Positions 1 to 8,131 of a stretch of DNA of 38,457 nt are shown here, piece by piece. This DNA is from Streptomyces spongiae (GTDB lineage Bacteria; Actinomycetota; Actinomycetes; Streptomycetales; Streptomycetaceae). The first letter of the stretch is position 1, and each line of letters begins with the position of its first letter. A model generated the notes under the pieces. It saw only the letters and a program-made list of their open reading frames with translations. It did no database searches and was not told where the DNA came from. The stretch lies in the NCBI RefSeq assembly GCF_009377185.1, contig NZ_VJZC01000038.1, forward strand, positions 1 to 38,457, read 5' to 3'. A program made the position numbers and the translations under genes.

Positions 1-1302
1 GGGCAGATGGGGATAGAGGGGGAACGCGTCGGCGAGCTTCTCGACCCGGTCGCGCAGCAGGCCCGCGCGCTCGTCGCCGAGCTGCTCGTCCTTCAGGGCC
101 TGGGCGATGATGTCGGCGACCTCCCGGAACTCCGCCTCGCCGAAGCCCCGGGTGGCCAGGGCCGGGGTGCCGATCCGCAGCCCCGAGGAGACCATCGGCG
201 GGCGCGGGTCGAACGGCACCGCGTTGCGGTTGACGGTGATGCCGACGCTGTGCAGCCGGTCCTCGGCCTGCCGCCCGTCCAGCACGGAGCGGCGCAGGTC
301 CACGAGGACCAGGTGGACTTCGGTGCCGCCGGTCAGGACCGTGATACCGGCCTCGGCCACGTCGTCGGCCAGTAGCCGTCCCGCGAGGATGCGGGCGCCG
401 TGCAGGGTCCGCTGTTGGCGCTCCTTGAACTCCTCGCCCGCCGCCACCTTGAAGGCCACCGCCTTCGCCGCGATGACGTGTTCCAAGGGGCCGCCCTGCT
501 GGCCGGGGAAGACCGCTGAGTTGATCTTCTTGGCGAGGTCGGCGCGGCTGAGGATCACACCGCCGCGCGGGCCGCCGAGGGTCTTGTGCGTGGTGGTCGT
601 CACGACATCGGCGTACGGCACCGGGTTCGGGTGAAGGCCCGCGGCCACCAGTCCGGCGAAGTGCGCCATGTCCACCATCAGATACGCGCCCACCGCGTCG
701 GCGATCCGCCGGAACGCGCCGAAGTCCAGCCTCCGGGGGTAGGCCGACCAGCCCGCGACGATCATCTTCGGCCGGTGGGCGAGGGCGAGCTGCTCGACCT
801 CGTCCATGTCGATGCGCATGTCGGACTCGCGAACGTGGTACGGCACGACGTTGTAGAGCTTGCCGGAGTAGTTGAGGCGCATGCCGTGGGTCAGGTGGCC
901 GCCGTGCGCCAGGTCGAGGCCGAGGATCGTGTCGCCGGGCCCCAGCAGCGCGAACATCGCCGCCGCGTTGGCCTGGGCGCCCGAGTGCGGCTGCACGTTC
1001 GCGGCCTCGGCGCCGAACAGGTCCTTCACCCGGGAGATGGCCAACTGCTCGACGACGTCGACGTGTTCGCAGCCGCCGTAGTAGCGGCGGCCCGGGTAGC
1101 CCTCGGCGTACTTGTTGGTCAGTACCGAGCCCTGGGCCTCCATGACGGCGGCCGGGGCGAAGTTCTCCGAGGCGATCATCTCCAGGGTGGACTGCTGGCG
1201 GTGCAGCTCGGCGTCCACCGCGGTGGCGATGTCCGGGTCGAGCTCGCTGAGCGGGAGGTGGAGCGGGGAGGGGGCCGTGGTGGTCGACGGGTTCGTTGCC
1301 AT
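1..1302 (-). CDS. glyA: Serine hydroxymethyltransferase, 3' end outside window
   Basis: PLP enzyme that interconverts serine and glycine while loading or unloading the one-carbon unit on tetrahydrofolate; cytosolic homodimer or tetramer. The reverse strand from ATG 1302 reads in one frame for 434 codons to the window edge, close to the family length, so only the extreme C-terminus is missing. Visible family motifs are IASENF near residue 44, [34 protein letters not shown] and the PLP-lysine block [14 protein letters not shown] with Lys240. The usual Arg after THKTL is Gly here (TLGGPRGG rather than TLRGPRGG). It is divergent from a GntR regulator with a palindrome between them, which suggests regulated rather than housekeeping expression, perhaps as a second glyA copy. 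The family call is secure; the paralog idea is inference. Confidence 0.95.
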   Translation of the reverse strand, partial: MATNPSTTTAPSPLHLPLSELDPDIATAVDAELHRQQSTLEMIASENFAPAAVMEAQGSVLTNKYAEGYPGRRYYGGCEHVDVVEQLAISRVKDLFGAEAANVQPHSGAQANAAAMFALLGPGDTILGLDLAHGGHLTHGMRLNYSGKLYNVVPYHVRESDMRIDMDEVEQLALAHRPKMIVAGWSAYPRRLDFGAFRRIADAVGAYLMVDMAHFAGLVAAGLHPNPVPYADVVTTTTHKTLGGPRGGVILSRADLAKKINSAVFPGQQGGPLEHVIAAKAVAFKVAAGEEFKERQQRTLHGARILAGRLLADDVAEAGITVLTGGTEVHLVLVDLRRSVLDGRQAEDRLHSVGITVNRNAVPFDPRPPMVSSGLRIGTPALATRGFGEAEFREVADIIAQALKDEQLGDERAGLLRDRVEKLADAFPLYPHLP

Positions 1303-1336
1303 CTGCGCACCATCCTGAGAGTCGACTGATGGGCAA

Positions 1337-1348
1337 CTGATATATCAG
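1337..1348. promoter_or_regulatory. Perfect 12-bp palindrome, candidate GntR operator
   Basis: CTGATATATCAG is its own reverse complement and lies in the 94-base gap between divergent glyA and the GntR gene. It is the most AT-rich spot in the gap. FCD-type GntR dimers bind short AT-centred palindromes of this size. A -10-like TAAGGT follows at 1358-1363, so the palindrome would sit near the -35 region of the regulator's promoter and could give autoregulation together with control of glyA. The palindrome is seen; its function is inferred. Confidence 0.5.
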
Positions 1349-1396
1349 ACTCTGCGGTAAGGTATGGGAGCTCGCCGGACAGGTCAAGGGGGCCTC

Positions 1397-2065
1397 ATGC
1401 AGCAGGTGGTGACCGAGCAGCCCGCAGGCGAGGAGCTGTCCCTCGCCGAACGCGCCTACCGCGCGATCCGTGACCGGCTCATCATGCTCGAGATCCGCCC
1501 GGGTGCGCCGATCAACGAGGACCAGTTGGCGCAGTCCCTCGCCGTCGGACGGACGCCGGTGCGCGAGGCGCTCAAGCGGCTCCAGTACGAGCGCCTCATC
1601 ACGACCTACCCGCGGCGCGGCACCTTCGCCACCGAGGTCAACATCACCGACCTGGCCCATATCTCCGAGGTGCGCCAGGAACTCGAACCCCTCGCCGCCG
1701 CCCAGGCCGCGCGACGCGCCACGGCCACGGACCGGGCGATGCTGACGGCCCTACGGCGGGAGCTGGAGAGCGCGGATTCCGGTCGGCAGGACGCCACCGA
1801 GCTCATGCGCCTGGATCTTCAGGTCCACCGCGCCATCTACACCACCACGCACAACCCGTACCTGGAGGACACGCTCGTCCGCCACGACAACCTGGCCACC
1901 CGCATCTGGTGCCTGTTCGTCGACCGTCTGTCCAACATGGCCGGTCACGTCGAAGAGCACGGCCCCTTGATCGAGGCGATCGTCGCCGGTGAACCCGACA
2001 AGGCGGCGCAACTCGCCCGCAGTCACGTCGTGGGCTTCGAACGCGCCATTCGCGACGCCATCTGA
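1397..2065 (+). CDS. GntR-family regulator with FCD ligand domain
   Basis: Transcription factor of 222 aa. The N-terminal winged helix (about residues 12-80) has the GntR signature INEDQLAQSLAVGRTPVREALKRL followed by a wing PRRGTF. The C-terminal FCD domain (about 85-215) keeps the expected metal/ligand residues: Asp and His in LDLQVHRAIY, then HVEEHGPLIEAI and RSHVVGFERA. ATG 1397 is preferred over ATG 1364 because AAGGGGG lies just upstream at 1386-1392. It is divergent from glyA and convergent with the transposase-GntR fusion gene. The likely targets are its own promoter and glyA through the palindrome at 1337-1348; the effector is unknown. Its 3' end is duplicated (see the repeat entry). 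Confidence 0.9.
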   Translation: MQQVVTEQPAGEELSLAERAYRAIRDRLIMLEIRPGAPINEDQLAQSLAVGRTPVREALKRLQYERLITTYPRRGTFATEVNITDLAHISEVRQELEPLAAAQAARRATATDRAMLTALRRELESADSGRQDATELMRLDLQVHRAIYTTTHNPYLEDTLVRHDNLATRIWCLFVDRLSNMAGHVEEHGPLIEAIVAGEPDKAAQLARSHVVGFERAIRDAI

Positions 2066-2084
2066 CCTTCGCGACGCCATCTGA
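2049..2084 (+). repeat. 17-base tandem duplication spanning the gntR stop codon
   Basis: TTCGCGACGCCATCTGA occurs at 2049-2065, where it encodes the last residues and stop of the GntR protein, and again at 2068-2084, separated by CC. It looks like a replication-slippage duplication of the gene end; the second copy is outside the reading frame. Confidence 0.8.
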
Positions 2085-2112
2085 GCAGGCTCTCCGCGTC
2101 AGTGCCCTGCGC

Positions 2113-3963
2113 TCAGGGGATCCCCGGGCGAAGACGCGGCCTGCCCGCCAAGGTGGTCCACACATGCGGGGCGACGTCGTCCTCGGGGAGCTGGGCGATC
2201 ATGTAGCGGACGCAGCGTTCGATCTTGACCCGCCACAGGCGGGCCGCCTCGTTTCCGTCGGCGTCGCGCAACGCGTCGTGGACGGCGGTGTCCTCGCCCG
2301 CGATGGTGTCGCAGGCCTGGCTGTAGTCCATGTCCAGCACGTTGACGAACATGCGCAGGCGGGCCGTGAGGCGTTCGAAGGTGCCGGCGGCCTGCGGGAG
2401 GTCCGCGATACGGGCGAGGGCGTCCTGGTACCGCAGGTCGACCTCGCGTATGCGCGCGTGGTCGTTGTCCCGGGCCGCGGAGCGGACCTCCGCGAGGGCC
2501 GCCGAGGCCGGGGCGAGGTTCTCCGGGCCGAGCATGGCGACGCGGCGGACGAGCAGGGCACCGAGGCTGGCGCGCAGGGCGTAGAGATCGAGGACGTCCT
2601 TGGCCGTGACGGTGGGGACGGCAGCGGCGCCACCAGGGAGATGTTCGAGCATGCCCTCGTCCGCCAGCGCCCGCAGCCCCGCACGGACGACTCGGCGTGA
2701 GACGCCGAGGCGGACCGCGAGCGGCGCCTCCCGCACACGGTCGCCGGGCTGGTGACCACCAGCGAGGACGGCTTCTCGCAGCAGGCCCACTACGGGGTCG
2801 GAGGTGATGGGGGCGCCGGGCGGAGCATCGCCGGATGCGATCCGCCGTGCGGCGGGAACGGCGGGGTGGCCGAGTGCGCGCGCTTCCCCGGCGTTCGAGT
2901 CGTTGTCAGAGCCGCAGATGGCCGGGCCGTCGTGGGACGTGCCGCCGTAGGACGGGTTGTCGTAGGACGGGCGCGGAGTGGCGATCCGGGTGAACGGGGC
3001 CGCGGAGGGGGTCCATGTGGTGGACCAGCTCAGCAGCGCGTCGCGTAGTCGGGGCAGGTCGGACGACGCCTCACGTGGGAGTGGGGCATCAGCGGCGAGG
3101 AGGCGCTGGATCTCCTCGGTCCACGCCGCGAGGCCGGGTACGTGGTGCCGGCGCGCGGCCGTGTCCGGTCGCTGGACCGTGTGGCGTGCCTGTGCCGGTA
3201 TCCCGTGCGCCAGCAAGTGCACGACTTCCCCGGCACCCGCCGCCGACCTCGCCCGCTCCACAAACGCGCGCATGGCGGGGCCCCCGGGTGCGTCCTCCGT
3301 GTGCTGCTTGCCCCGCAGAGCCGCGAAGGCGCAGGCCACGGCCAGTACATGAGGCGCCTCCCGGTCCTGGCCGAACAGCCGGCCGGCCGCGGTCGCCGCA
3401 GCGGGGCGCGCTGCTCCGTCCCGTCCCGCCCGGGCCGTCACAGCCAGTACGCACACCGGTGGGGCTATGTGCAGACCGACGATCTCCTCGGCGTGGTCCG
3501 GCAGGGACCAGGCCCGGCGCGGCCCCGCAGTGACGTGCTCACCCGGCTGGACGCGGTAGGTCCGCCAGATCCGGCTCACCGTGCTCTGGCTGAGGCCGGT
3601 CTCAGCCGCCATGGAACGGGTTGACCAACTCCGTCTGGCGCCGGGCGGTGGCGGGGTGAGGGTGCGGACGAGGACGTGCGCCACGGTGTCGTCGTCGGCC
3701 GTGGGAGGCCGCCCGGGACGAGGCTGCTCGTCCAGGCCGTCCAGCCGTTCGGCGAGGAAGCGGGCGCGCCACTTGCCGACCATGTCGCGGGAGACCCCGA
3801 GGCGATGGGCGACGGCGGTGTTGGTGGGCTCGTCCTCGCACGCCAGCACGATCTGAGCACGCAGGGCCCTGGCCTGTGAGCAGGTGCGACTGCGGGTCCA
3901 CATCAGCAGTGCGGCCCGTTCGTCCTCGGTGAGGACCACGTCGTCGCGGGGGCGGCCGGCCAT
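2113..3963 (-). CDS. IS630-type transposase (dead) fused to GntR/FCD regulator
   Basis: Single uninterrupted frame of 616 aa. Residues 1-145 resemble the double helix-turn-helix of IS630-family transposases: GRPRDDVVLTEDE, IVLACEDEPTNTAVAHRLGVSRDMVGKWRARF, LDGLDEQPRPGRPP, GLSQSTVSRIWRTY. Residues 150-330 follow the order of the IS630 DDE domain (EEIVGLHIAPP, a VLAV strand, HVLAVACAFAAL, AFVERA, EVVHLLAHG, AAWTEEIQRLL, LLSWSTTWTPSAAPFTRIA). The three catalytic acids appear as Thr176, His253 and Gln286. A linker of about 55 residues leads to a GntR winged helix (386-450, PLAVRLGVSRRVVRAGLRAL) and an FCD domain (455-590) whose usual metal histidines are replaced (DLRYQDAL, WRVKIERC). An in-frame stop upstream supports ATG 3963; no clear ribosome binding site is seen. 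It is divergent from the MFS-led operon. It is likely a domesticated DNA-binding regulator; a decayed transposase joined by chance is the alternative. Confidence 0.75.
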   Translation of the reverse strand: MAGRPRDDVVLTEDERAALLMWTRSRTCSQARALRAQIVLACEDEPTNTAVAHRLGVSRDMVGKWRARFLAERLDGLDEQPRPGRPPTADDDTVAHVLVRTLTPPPPGARRSWSTRSMAAETGLSQSTVSRIWRTYRVQPGEHVTAGPRRAWSLPDHAEEIVGLHIAPPVCVLAVTARAGRDGAARPAAATAAGRLFGQDREAPHVLAVACAFAALRGKQHTEDAPGGPAMRAFVERARSAAGAGEVVHLLAHGIPAQARHTVQRPDTAARRHHVPGLAAWTEEIQRLLAADAPLPREASSDLPRLRDALLSWSTTWTPSAAPFTRIATPRPSYDNPSYGGTSHDGPAICGSDNDSNAGEARALGHPAVPAARRIASGDAPPGAPITSDPVVGLLREAVLAGGHQPGDRVREAPLAVRLGVSRRVVRAGLRALADEGMLEHLPGGAAAVPTVTAKDVLDLYALRASLGALLVRRVAMLGPENLAPASAALAEVRSAARDNDHARIREVDLRYQDALARIADLPQAAGTFERLTARLRMFVNVLDMDYSQACDTIAGEDTAVHDALRDADGNEAARLWRVKIERCVRYMIAQLPEDDVAPHVWTTLAGRPRLRPGIP

Positions 3964-4028
3964 GGCGGGAACCGTAGCCGAATTTCTGACTCAGAGGTAC
4001 CCCGGCGCCCGGCACGGCAGCGGGGGCA

Positions 4029-4057
4029 TTGTTGGCCGCCTCCGGCCTTCACATACT
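4029..4057 (+). promoter_or_regulatory. Candidate sigma70-like promoter for the MFS operon
   Basis: TTGTTG (4029-4034), a 17-base spacer, then CATACT (4052-4057). The spacing is ideal, the -35 is moderate and the -10 weak. It would give a leader of roughly 215 bases that contains the 4231-4258 inverted repeat. Predicted by eye only. Confidence 0.3.
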
Positions 4058-4230
4058 TCGTTGCCATCCGGCAGCCACGCTGTCGGCGTCCCCAGGAAAC
4101 CGCGCGTTCGCCCCGATCACCACGACGGCACTCGCGACACCAGAACCGCGGTGATGGTGGCCCGGGCTTCCGACCAAGGCAGCCACCGGGCGTCCGGCAC
4201 CGACCTCAAGACATCAACCCCGACCTGGCT

Positions 4231-4258
4231 CGGACCCACCCTCGCACGAGTGGGTCCG
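4231..4258. promoter_or_regulatory. 9-bp inverted repeat before the MFS operon
   Basis: CGGACCCAC, ten bases, GTGGGTCCG: both arms match perfectly. It ends 12 bases before the GGAGG ribosome binding site of the transporter gene. It could be an operator for the neighbouring transposase-GntR fusion or the GntR protein, or a leader hairpin affecting translation. The symmetry is seen; the role is inferred. Confidence 0.5.
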
Positions 4259-4280
4259 GGAACCGCTCCCGGAGGCTGTG

Positions 4281-5666
4281 ATGACCGCAACCGCAGGACC
4301 GAACGCGGGAAACCGACTGGATGACGCGCCCCTGTCGCGCTTCCACAAGAAACTGGCGCTGTACTCCTCAGGGGGCCCGTTCCTCGACGGCTACGTCCTG
4401 AGCATCATCGGCGTCGCCATGGTGCAGATCACGCCGCAGCTAAAGCTGTCCGACTCCGCGCAGGGCCTGATCGGCGCCTCCGCTCTCATCGGCATCTTCC
4501 TCGGCGCGTTCGTGGGCGGCTGGCTGACCGACAAGTTCGGCCGACAGCTCCTGTACACCATCGACCTGATCGCCATCATCGGCTGCTCGATCGCCCAGTT
4601 CTGGGCCACCGATCCGGTGTGGCTGTTCGTCCTGCGTCTGCTGATCGGCATGGCGGTCGGCGCGGACTACCCCATCGCCACCTCGCTGCTGGCCGAGTTC
4701 ACCCCGCGCCGCTACCGGGGGCCGCTGCTGGGCGGCCTGGTAGTCATGTGGTTCGTCGGCGCCGCCACGGCGTACATCGTCGGCGAGGTCCTGCTGTCGT
4801 CGCTCAGTGACGACGCGTGGCGGTGGATGCTCGCCAGTGCCACGCTGCCCGCCACGATCATCGTGCTGCTGCGCCATGGCACGCCCGAATCCCCGCGCTG
4901 GCTGGCGAACAAGGGCCGCACCGAGGAGGCCGAGGCCGTCCTCAAGAAGGTCTACGGCCCCGACGTGACGATCGCCGACCTGCCGGACGAGGCGGAGGAG
5001 CGCGAGAACGTCGACCTCAAGGCGATCATGCGCTCCGGCTACGGCGGACGGATGCTCTACATCTCCGTCTTCTGGACCTGTTCCATCATCCCGCTCTTCG
5101 CCATATACGCCTTCGGTTCGAAGATCCTGGACGCGCTCCACCTGGAGGGCGGCCTCGCCAACATCGGTGAGGCCATGATCACCGTCATGTTCCTCATCGG
5201 CTGTGCGATCGCCCTGCTCTGCGTGAACCGTATGGGCCGGCGCCCCCTCGTCATCCACAGCTTCGTCTGGTCGGGCCTGGCCCTGCTGCTGCTCGGCCTC
5301 TTCCCCGACGCATCGTCGGGCGTGGTCCTGACCCTCTTCGCGCTGTACGCGGTCATCATCGGCGGCACTCAGATCCTGCAGTGGGTCTACCCGAACGAGC
5401 TGTTCCCGACCGAGGTACGCGGATCCGCCGTCGGCCTCGCCTCCTCCACCAGCCGTATCGGCGCCGCCGTCGGCACCTACCTCGTCCCGATGGCCCTGAC
5501 CAGCTGGGGCGTCGGCGGCACCATGCTCGCGGCCGCCGCCATCAACGTGGTCGGCGCCGTCGTCTCCGTCCTGTGGGCGCCCGAGACACGCGGCATGGCC
5601 CTGCACGAGTGCGCCGCACTGGCACCCCGCAGCGCGAAGCCCGTCAGCCGCCCCGCGGGCGTCTGA
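4281..5666 (+). CDS. MFS transporter, sugar-porter-like
   Basis: Twelve-helix inner-membrane proton-coupled importer of 461 aa. The first loop carries the MFS motif GGWLTDKFGRQ, followed by RLLIGMAVGADYPIATSLLAEFTPRRYRG. PESPRWLANKGRTEEAEAVLKK in the central loop and PETRGMALHE at the C-terminus are hallmarks of the sugar-porter and related SLC22-like families, which also include aromatic acid, nicotinate and organic cation carriers, so the substrate cannot be read from sequence. GGAGG at 4271-4275 fits ATG 4281 better than the adjacent GTG 4278. It is the first gene of a four-gene operon with an oxidase, a DapA-family lyase and an aldehyde dehydrogenase, so it probably imports the operon's substrate. 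Confidence 0.88.
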   Translation: MTATAGPNAGNRLDDAPLSRFHKKLALYSSGGPFLDGYVLSIIGVAMVQITPQLKLSDSAQGLIGASALIGIFLGAFVGGWLTDKFGRQLLYTIDLIAIIGCSIAQFWATDPVWLFVLRLLIGMAVGADYPIATSLLAEFTPRRYRGPLLGGLVVMWFVGAATAYIVGEVLLSSLSDDAWRWMLASATLPATIIVLLRHGTPESPRWLANKGRTEEAEAVLKKVYGPDVTIADLPDEAEERENVDLKAIMRSGYGGRMLYISVFWTCSIIPLFAIYAFGSKILDALHLEGGLANIGEAMITVMFLIGCAIALLCVNRMGRRPLVIHSFVWSGLALLLLGLFPDASSGVVLTLFALYAVIIGGTQILQWVYPNELFPTEVRGSAVGLASSTSRIGAAVGTYLVPMALTSWGVGGTMLAAAAINVVGAVVSVLWAPETRGMALHECAALAPRSAKPVSRPAGV

Positions 5667-5739
5667 CCCACCGGACATCGCGCGGCGATCCTCTTCGACC
5701 AGCCGACATCTTCACCCGCAACTGCGCAGGAGGGCACCG

Positions 5740-7122
5740 ATGAAGGACGTAGTGATCGTGGGAGGCGGCATCGCGGGACTCGCCGCCGGCTGGCGCCTGC
5801 GGCACTGGGACACGCTCCTGCTGGAGTCCGGGGGACGGGTCGGGGGGCGTGTCCGGTCGGAGCGCCGCGGACCGTACTGGCTCAACTGGGGCGGTCACGT
5901 CTACGCCGGCGGCGACTCGGCCACGTCATGGCTGCTGAACAGCACCGGTGTCGACTCGGTGCCGGTGCCCGGCTCACTGGCCGGACTGTCGATGAACGGC
6001 AAGCTGCTGCTCAAGGGCCGGGTGGAGAGCTACCCGTTCCGAATTCCGATGCCCCTGTCGGCGCGCGTCGGCATGGTCAAGGCGGGCGCCAAGGTCGCGC
6101 TGCAGGTCGCCCGCTACGCCCGTATCGTGCAGCGGCGCCGGGGCGAGACCGAGGCCCAACGCCAGCAGCGGATCTACGACTTCATGAACGACCGTTCCTT
6201 CAAGGACTTCATCGGCGACCTGCCCGAGGACGCCGAGGCCCTGTTCAAGCCCACGGTGACCCGTTCTGCCGCCGACATCGACCAGCTGTCGGCCGGCGCG
6301 GGCGTCGGGTACTTCAGCCTGGTGTGGAACATCGGTGCCGGGCTCTCCCAGAACATCCTCGGCGGGCCGTCCACTCTCACCGAGAGTATCGCCGTGGCCC
6401 TGTCGGACCGGGTGCGGCTGAACGCGACCGTCGACGAGATCGTCCAGAAGAAGGGCCACGCCGTAGTCCGTTACCGGCAGGACGGAGTCGAGCAGGAGGT
6501 CGAGGCGCGCTGCGTGGTCCTGGCCACTCCCGCGACCGTCAGCCACCGTGTCGCCGTCGACCTCGACCGCGATGTCCGCGAGGCGCTGTCGAAGATCGTC
6601 TACGGCCCCTACGTGAGCGCGGCTTTCCTCACCGACGAGACCGGGCGTCAGGTCTGGGACGGCGCCTACGGCATCGCGACGCCGAAGCGGTCCTTCAACG
6701 TCGCGCTGAACATGTCGAACGTCGTGCACGGTTACGAGCAGGAACGCCGGCCCGGCAGCAGCCTCATGACCTTCTCGCCGGGCAGTCTGGCGCGCGAACT
6801 GCTGGAGCACGACGACGACAAGATCCGTCGGATCTACCTCGACGACCTGGACCAGGTCCTGCCCGGCTTCGCCGACAAGGTCGTCGAAGCCGAGGTCCAG
6901 CGCTGGCCCACGGGCGCGCCCTACTGCTTCCCCGGTCGCGGCAAGCTCCAGCAGACCCTGACCCGCCGCACCGGAAGGGTGCTCCTGGCCGGTGACTACC
7001 TCGGCACCCTCTACACCGAGACCGCGATCCAGACCGGCCTGTCGGCCGCGCAGGAGGCCCAGAGCCTGCTGGCCACCGACCGGCAGACCGCGGGACGTGA
7101 CCTGACCCCGGTGGCCTCGTAA
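5740..7122 (+). CDS. FAD-dependent amine-oxidase-family enzyme
   Basis: Flavoprotein of 460 aa in the flavin amine oxidase / protoporphyrinogen oxidase / phytoene desaturase superfamily. The Rossmann motif VVIVGGGIAGLAAGWRL starts at residue 4, followed by LLLESGGRVGGRVRSE, the typical second FAD motif. The C-terminal FAD motif is RVLLAGDYLGTLYTETAIQTGLSAAQEA. No signal peptide is seen. GGAGGG at 5729-5734 supports ATG 5740. It lies 73 bases after the transporter and 42 before the DapA-like gene. With the aldehyde dehydrogenase downstream, oxidative deamination of an amine to an aldehyde is plausible. The family also includes desaturases, so the exact reaction is open. Confidence 0.85.
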   Translation: MKDVVIVGGGIAGLAAGWRLRHWDTLLLESGGRVGGRVRSERRGPYWLNWGGHVYAGGDSATSWLLNSTGVDSVPVPGSLAGLSMNGKLLLKGRVESYPFRIPMPLSARVGMVKAGAKVALQVARYARIVQRRRGETEAQRQQRIYDFMNDRSFKDFIGDLPEDAEALFKPTVTRSAADIDQLSAGAGVGYFSLVWNIGAGLSQNILGGPSTLTESIAVALSDRVRLNATVDEIVQKKGHAVVRYRQDGVEQEVEARCVVLATPATVSHRVAVDLDRDVREALSKIVYGPYVSAAFLTDETGRQVWDGAYGIATPKRSFNVALNMSNVVHGYEQERRPGSSLMTFSPGSLARELLEHDDDKIRRIYLDDLDQVLPGFADKVVEAEVQRWPTGAPYCFPGRGKLQQTLTRRTGRVLLAGDYLGTLYTETAIQTGLSAAQEAQSLLATDRQTAGRDLTPVAS

Positions 7123-7164
7123 CTCCGCATCCCCACCCCCGGCTTCACCTGAGGAGACTCAAGA

Positions 7165-8091
7165 ATGTCGTCACAGTCGTCACAGCTGAGCGGTGTCCTC
7201 ACCGCACTCGCCGCACCGTTCACGTCGGGCGGGGAGGAGGGGGAGAACGGGCAGATCGACGAGAAGACACTGCGCCGCCTGGTCGACCGCAGCGTCGACG
7301 GCGGGGTCGACGGAGTCGTCGCCTGCGGATCCACCGGTGAGTTCGCGGCGATGAGCGGCGCGGAACGGCGCCAGGTCGTCGAGACCGTCATCGACCAGGC
7401 AGCCGGACGTGTGCCGGTCATCGCGCAGACCGGTGCGGTGAGCACGAGGGAAGCCGTCGAACTGTCCCGCCACGCACAGGCCGCCGGAGCGTCGGTCCTG
7501 ATGGTGGTCACCCCGTACTACGAGCCGCTCACACTCGACGAGACGCTGCACTATCTGCGGACCGTCGCCGACGCGGTGGACATTCCGATCATGCTCTACA
7601 ACCTGCCGGGCGCCACCGGCGTCAACCTCTCGCCGGAGACCGTCGGACGGCTCGCCCGTGAGGTCGACAACATCCAGTACATCAAGGACACCAGCGCCGA
7701 CATGGCCCAGGCCGGGCAGCTGATCCACCGCTACGGCGATGTCATCTCCACCTTCATCGGCTGGGACAGCCTCCTGTTGCAGGCCGTCTCCGAGGGCGCC
7801 GCCGGCGTCATGGCCGGGACGGCGAACGTGATGCCGGCCCAACTGGTCTCGATCCACCGTGCGTTGCGCGACGGCGACCTGGAACGCGCGCGAGCCGAAT
7901 GGGCACGGATCTATCCGCTGATGGACGCGATCATGTCCGCCCCGTTCATTCCGGCGGTCAAGGCCGCGCTGAACGCGGCCGGATTCCCGGTCGGCGAGCC
8001 CCGCGAGCCACTGCTCGGCCTCGACGCCGTCACAACTGCCAGGATCTCCGCCCTGGTCGAGGCGCTGCCGCAACTGTCGGCGGCACGGTGA
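7165..8091 (+). CDS. DapA/NanA-family aldolase or lyase
   Basis: TIM-barrel protein of 308 aa using a Schiff-base lysine. Key positions are visible: the GSTGEF carboxylate-binding loop (55-60), Tyr145 in PIMLYNLPG and the Schiff-base Lys174 in YIKDTS. The family includes dihydrodipicolinate synthase, N-acetylneuraminate lyase and several 2-keto-acid aldolases or dehydratases. Its place between an oxidase and an aldehyde dehydrogenase, away from lysine biosynthesis genes, argues for a catabolic aldolase releasing pyruvate plus an aldehyde rather than true DapA. GAGGAG precedes ATG 7165. The family is certain; the substrate is unknown. Confidence 0.88.
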   Translation: MSSQSSQLSGVLTALAAPFTSGGEEGENGQIDEKTLRRLVDRSVDGGVDGVVACGSTGEFAAMSGAERRQVVETVIDQAAGRVPVIAQTGAVSTREAVELSRHAQAAGASVLMVVTPYYEPLTLDETLHYLRTVADAVDIPIMLYNLPGATGVNLSPETVGRLAREVDNIQYIKDTSADMAQAGQLIHRYGDVISTFIGWDSLLLQAVSEGAAGVMAGTANVMPAQLVSIHRALRDGDLERARAEWARIYPLMDAIMSAPFIPAVKAALNAAGFPVGEPREPLLGLDAVTTARISALVEALPQLSAAR

Positions 8092-8131
8092 CGGACGGTT
8101 TCACACGACCACACTCAAGGAGCCACTGATC

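Larger units (their letters stand above)
3964..4280. other. 317-base divergent intergenic region
   Basis: This gap separates the transposase-GntR fusion (leftward) from the MFS operon (rightward). It holds one sigma70-like promoter candidate (4029-4057) and one strong inverted repeat (4231-4258), described separately. I see no credible small gene in it; the open frames across it lack a ribosome binding site and recognisable sequence. Confidence 0.6.

Noticed and set aside
1303..1396. A glycine or other riboswitch upstream of glyA
   Set aside because: The gap to the divergent gene is only 94 bases and shows no riboswitch-like structure beyond the short palindrome.
2113..3963. An active insertion sequence at the transposase-GntR fusion
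   Set aside because: The catalytic residues are replaced, no terminal inverted repeats or target duplication are seen around it, and the frame continues into a regulator.
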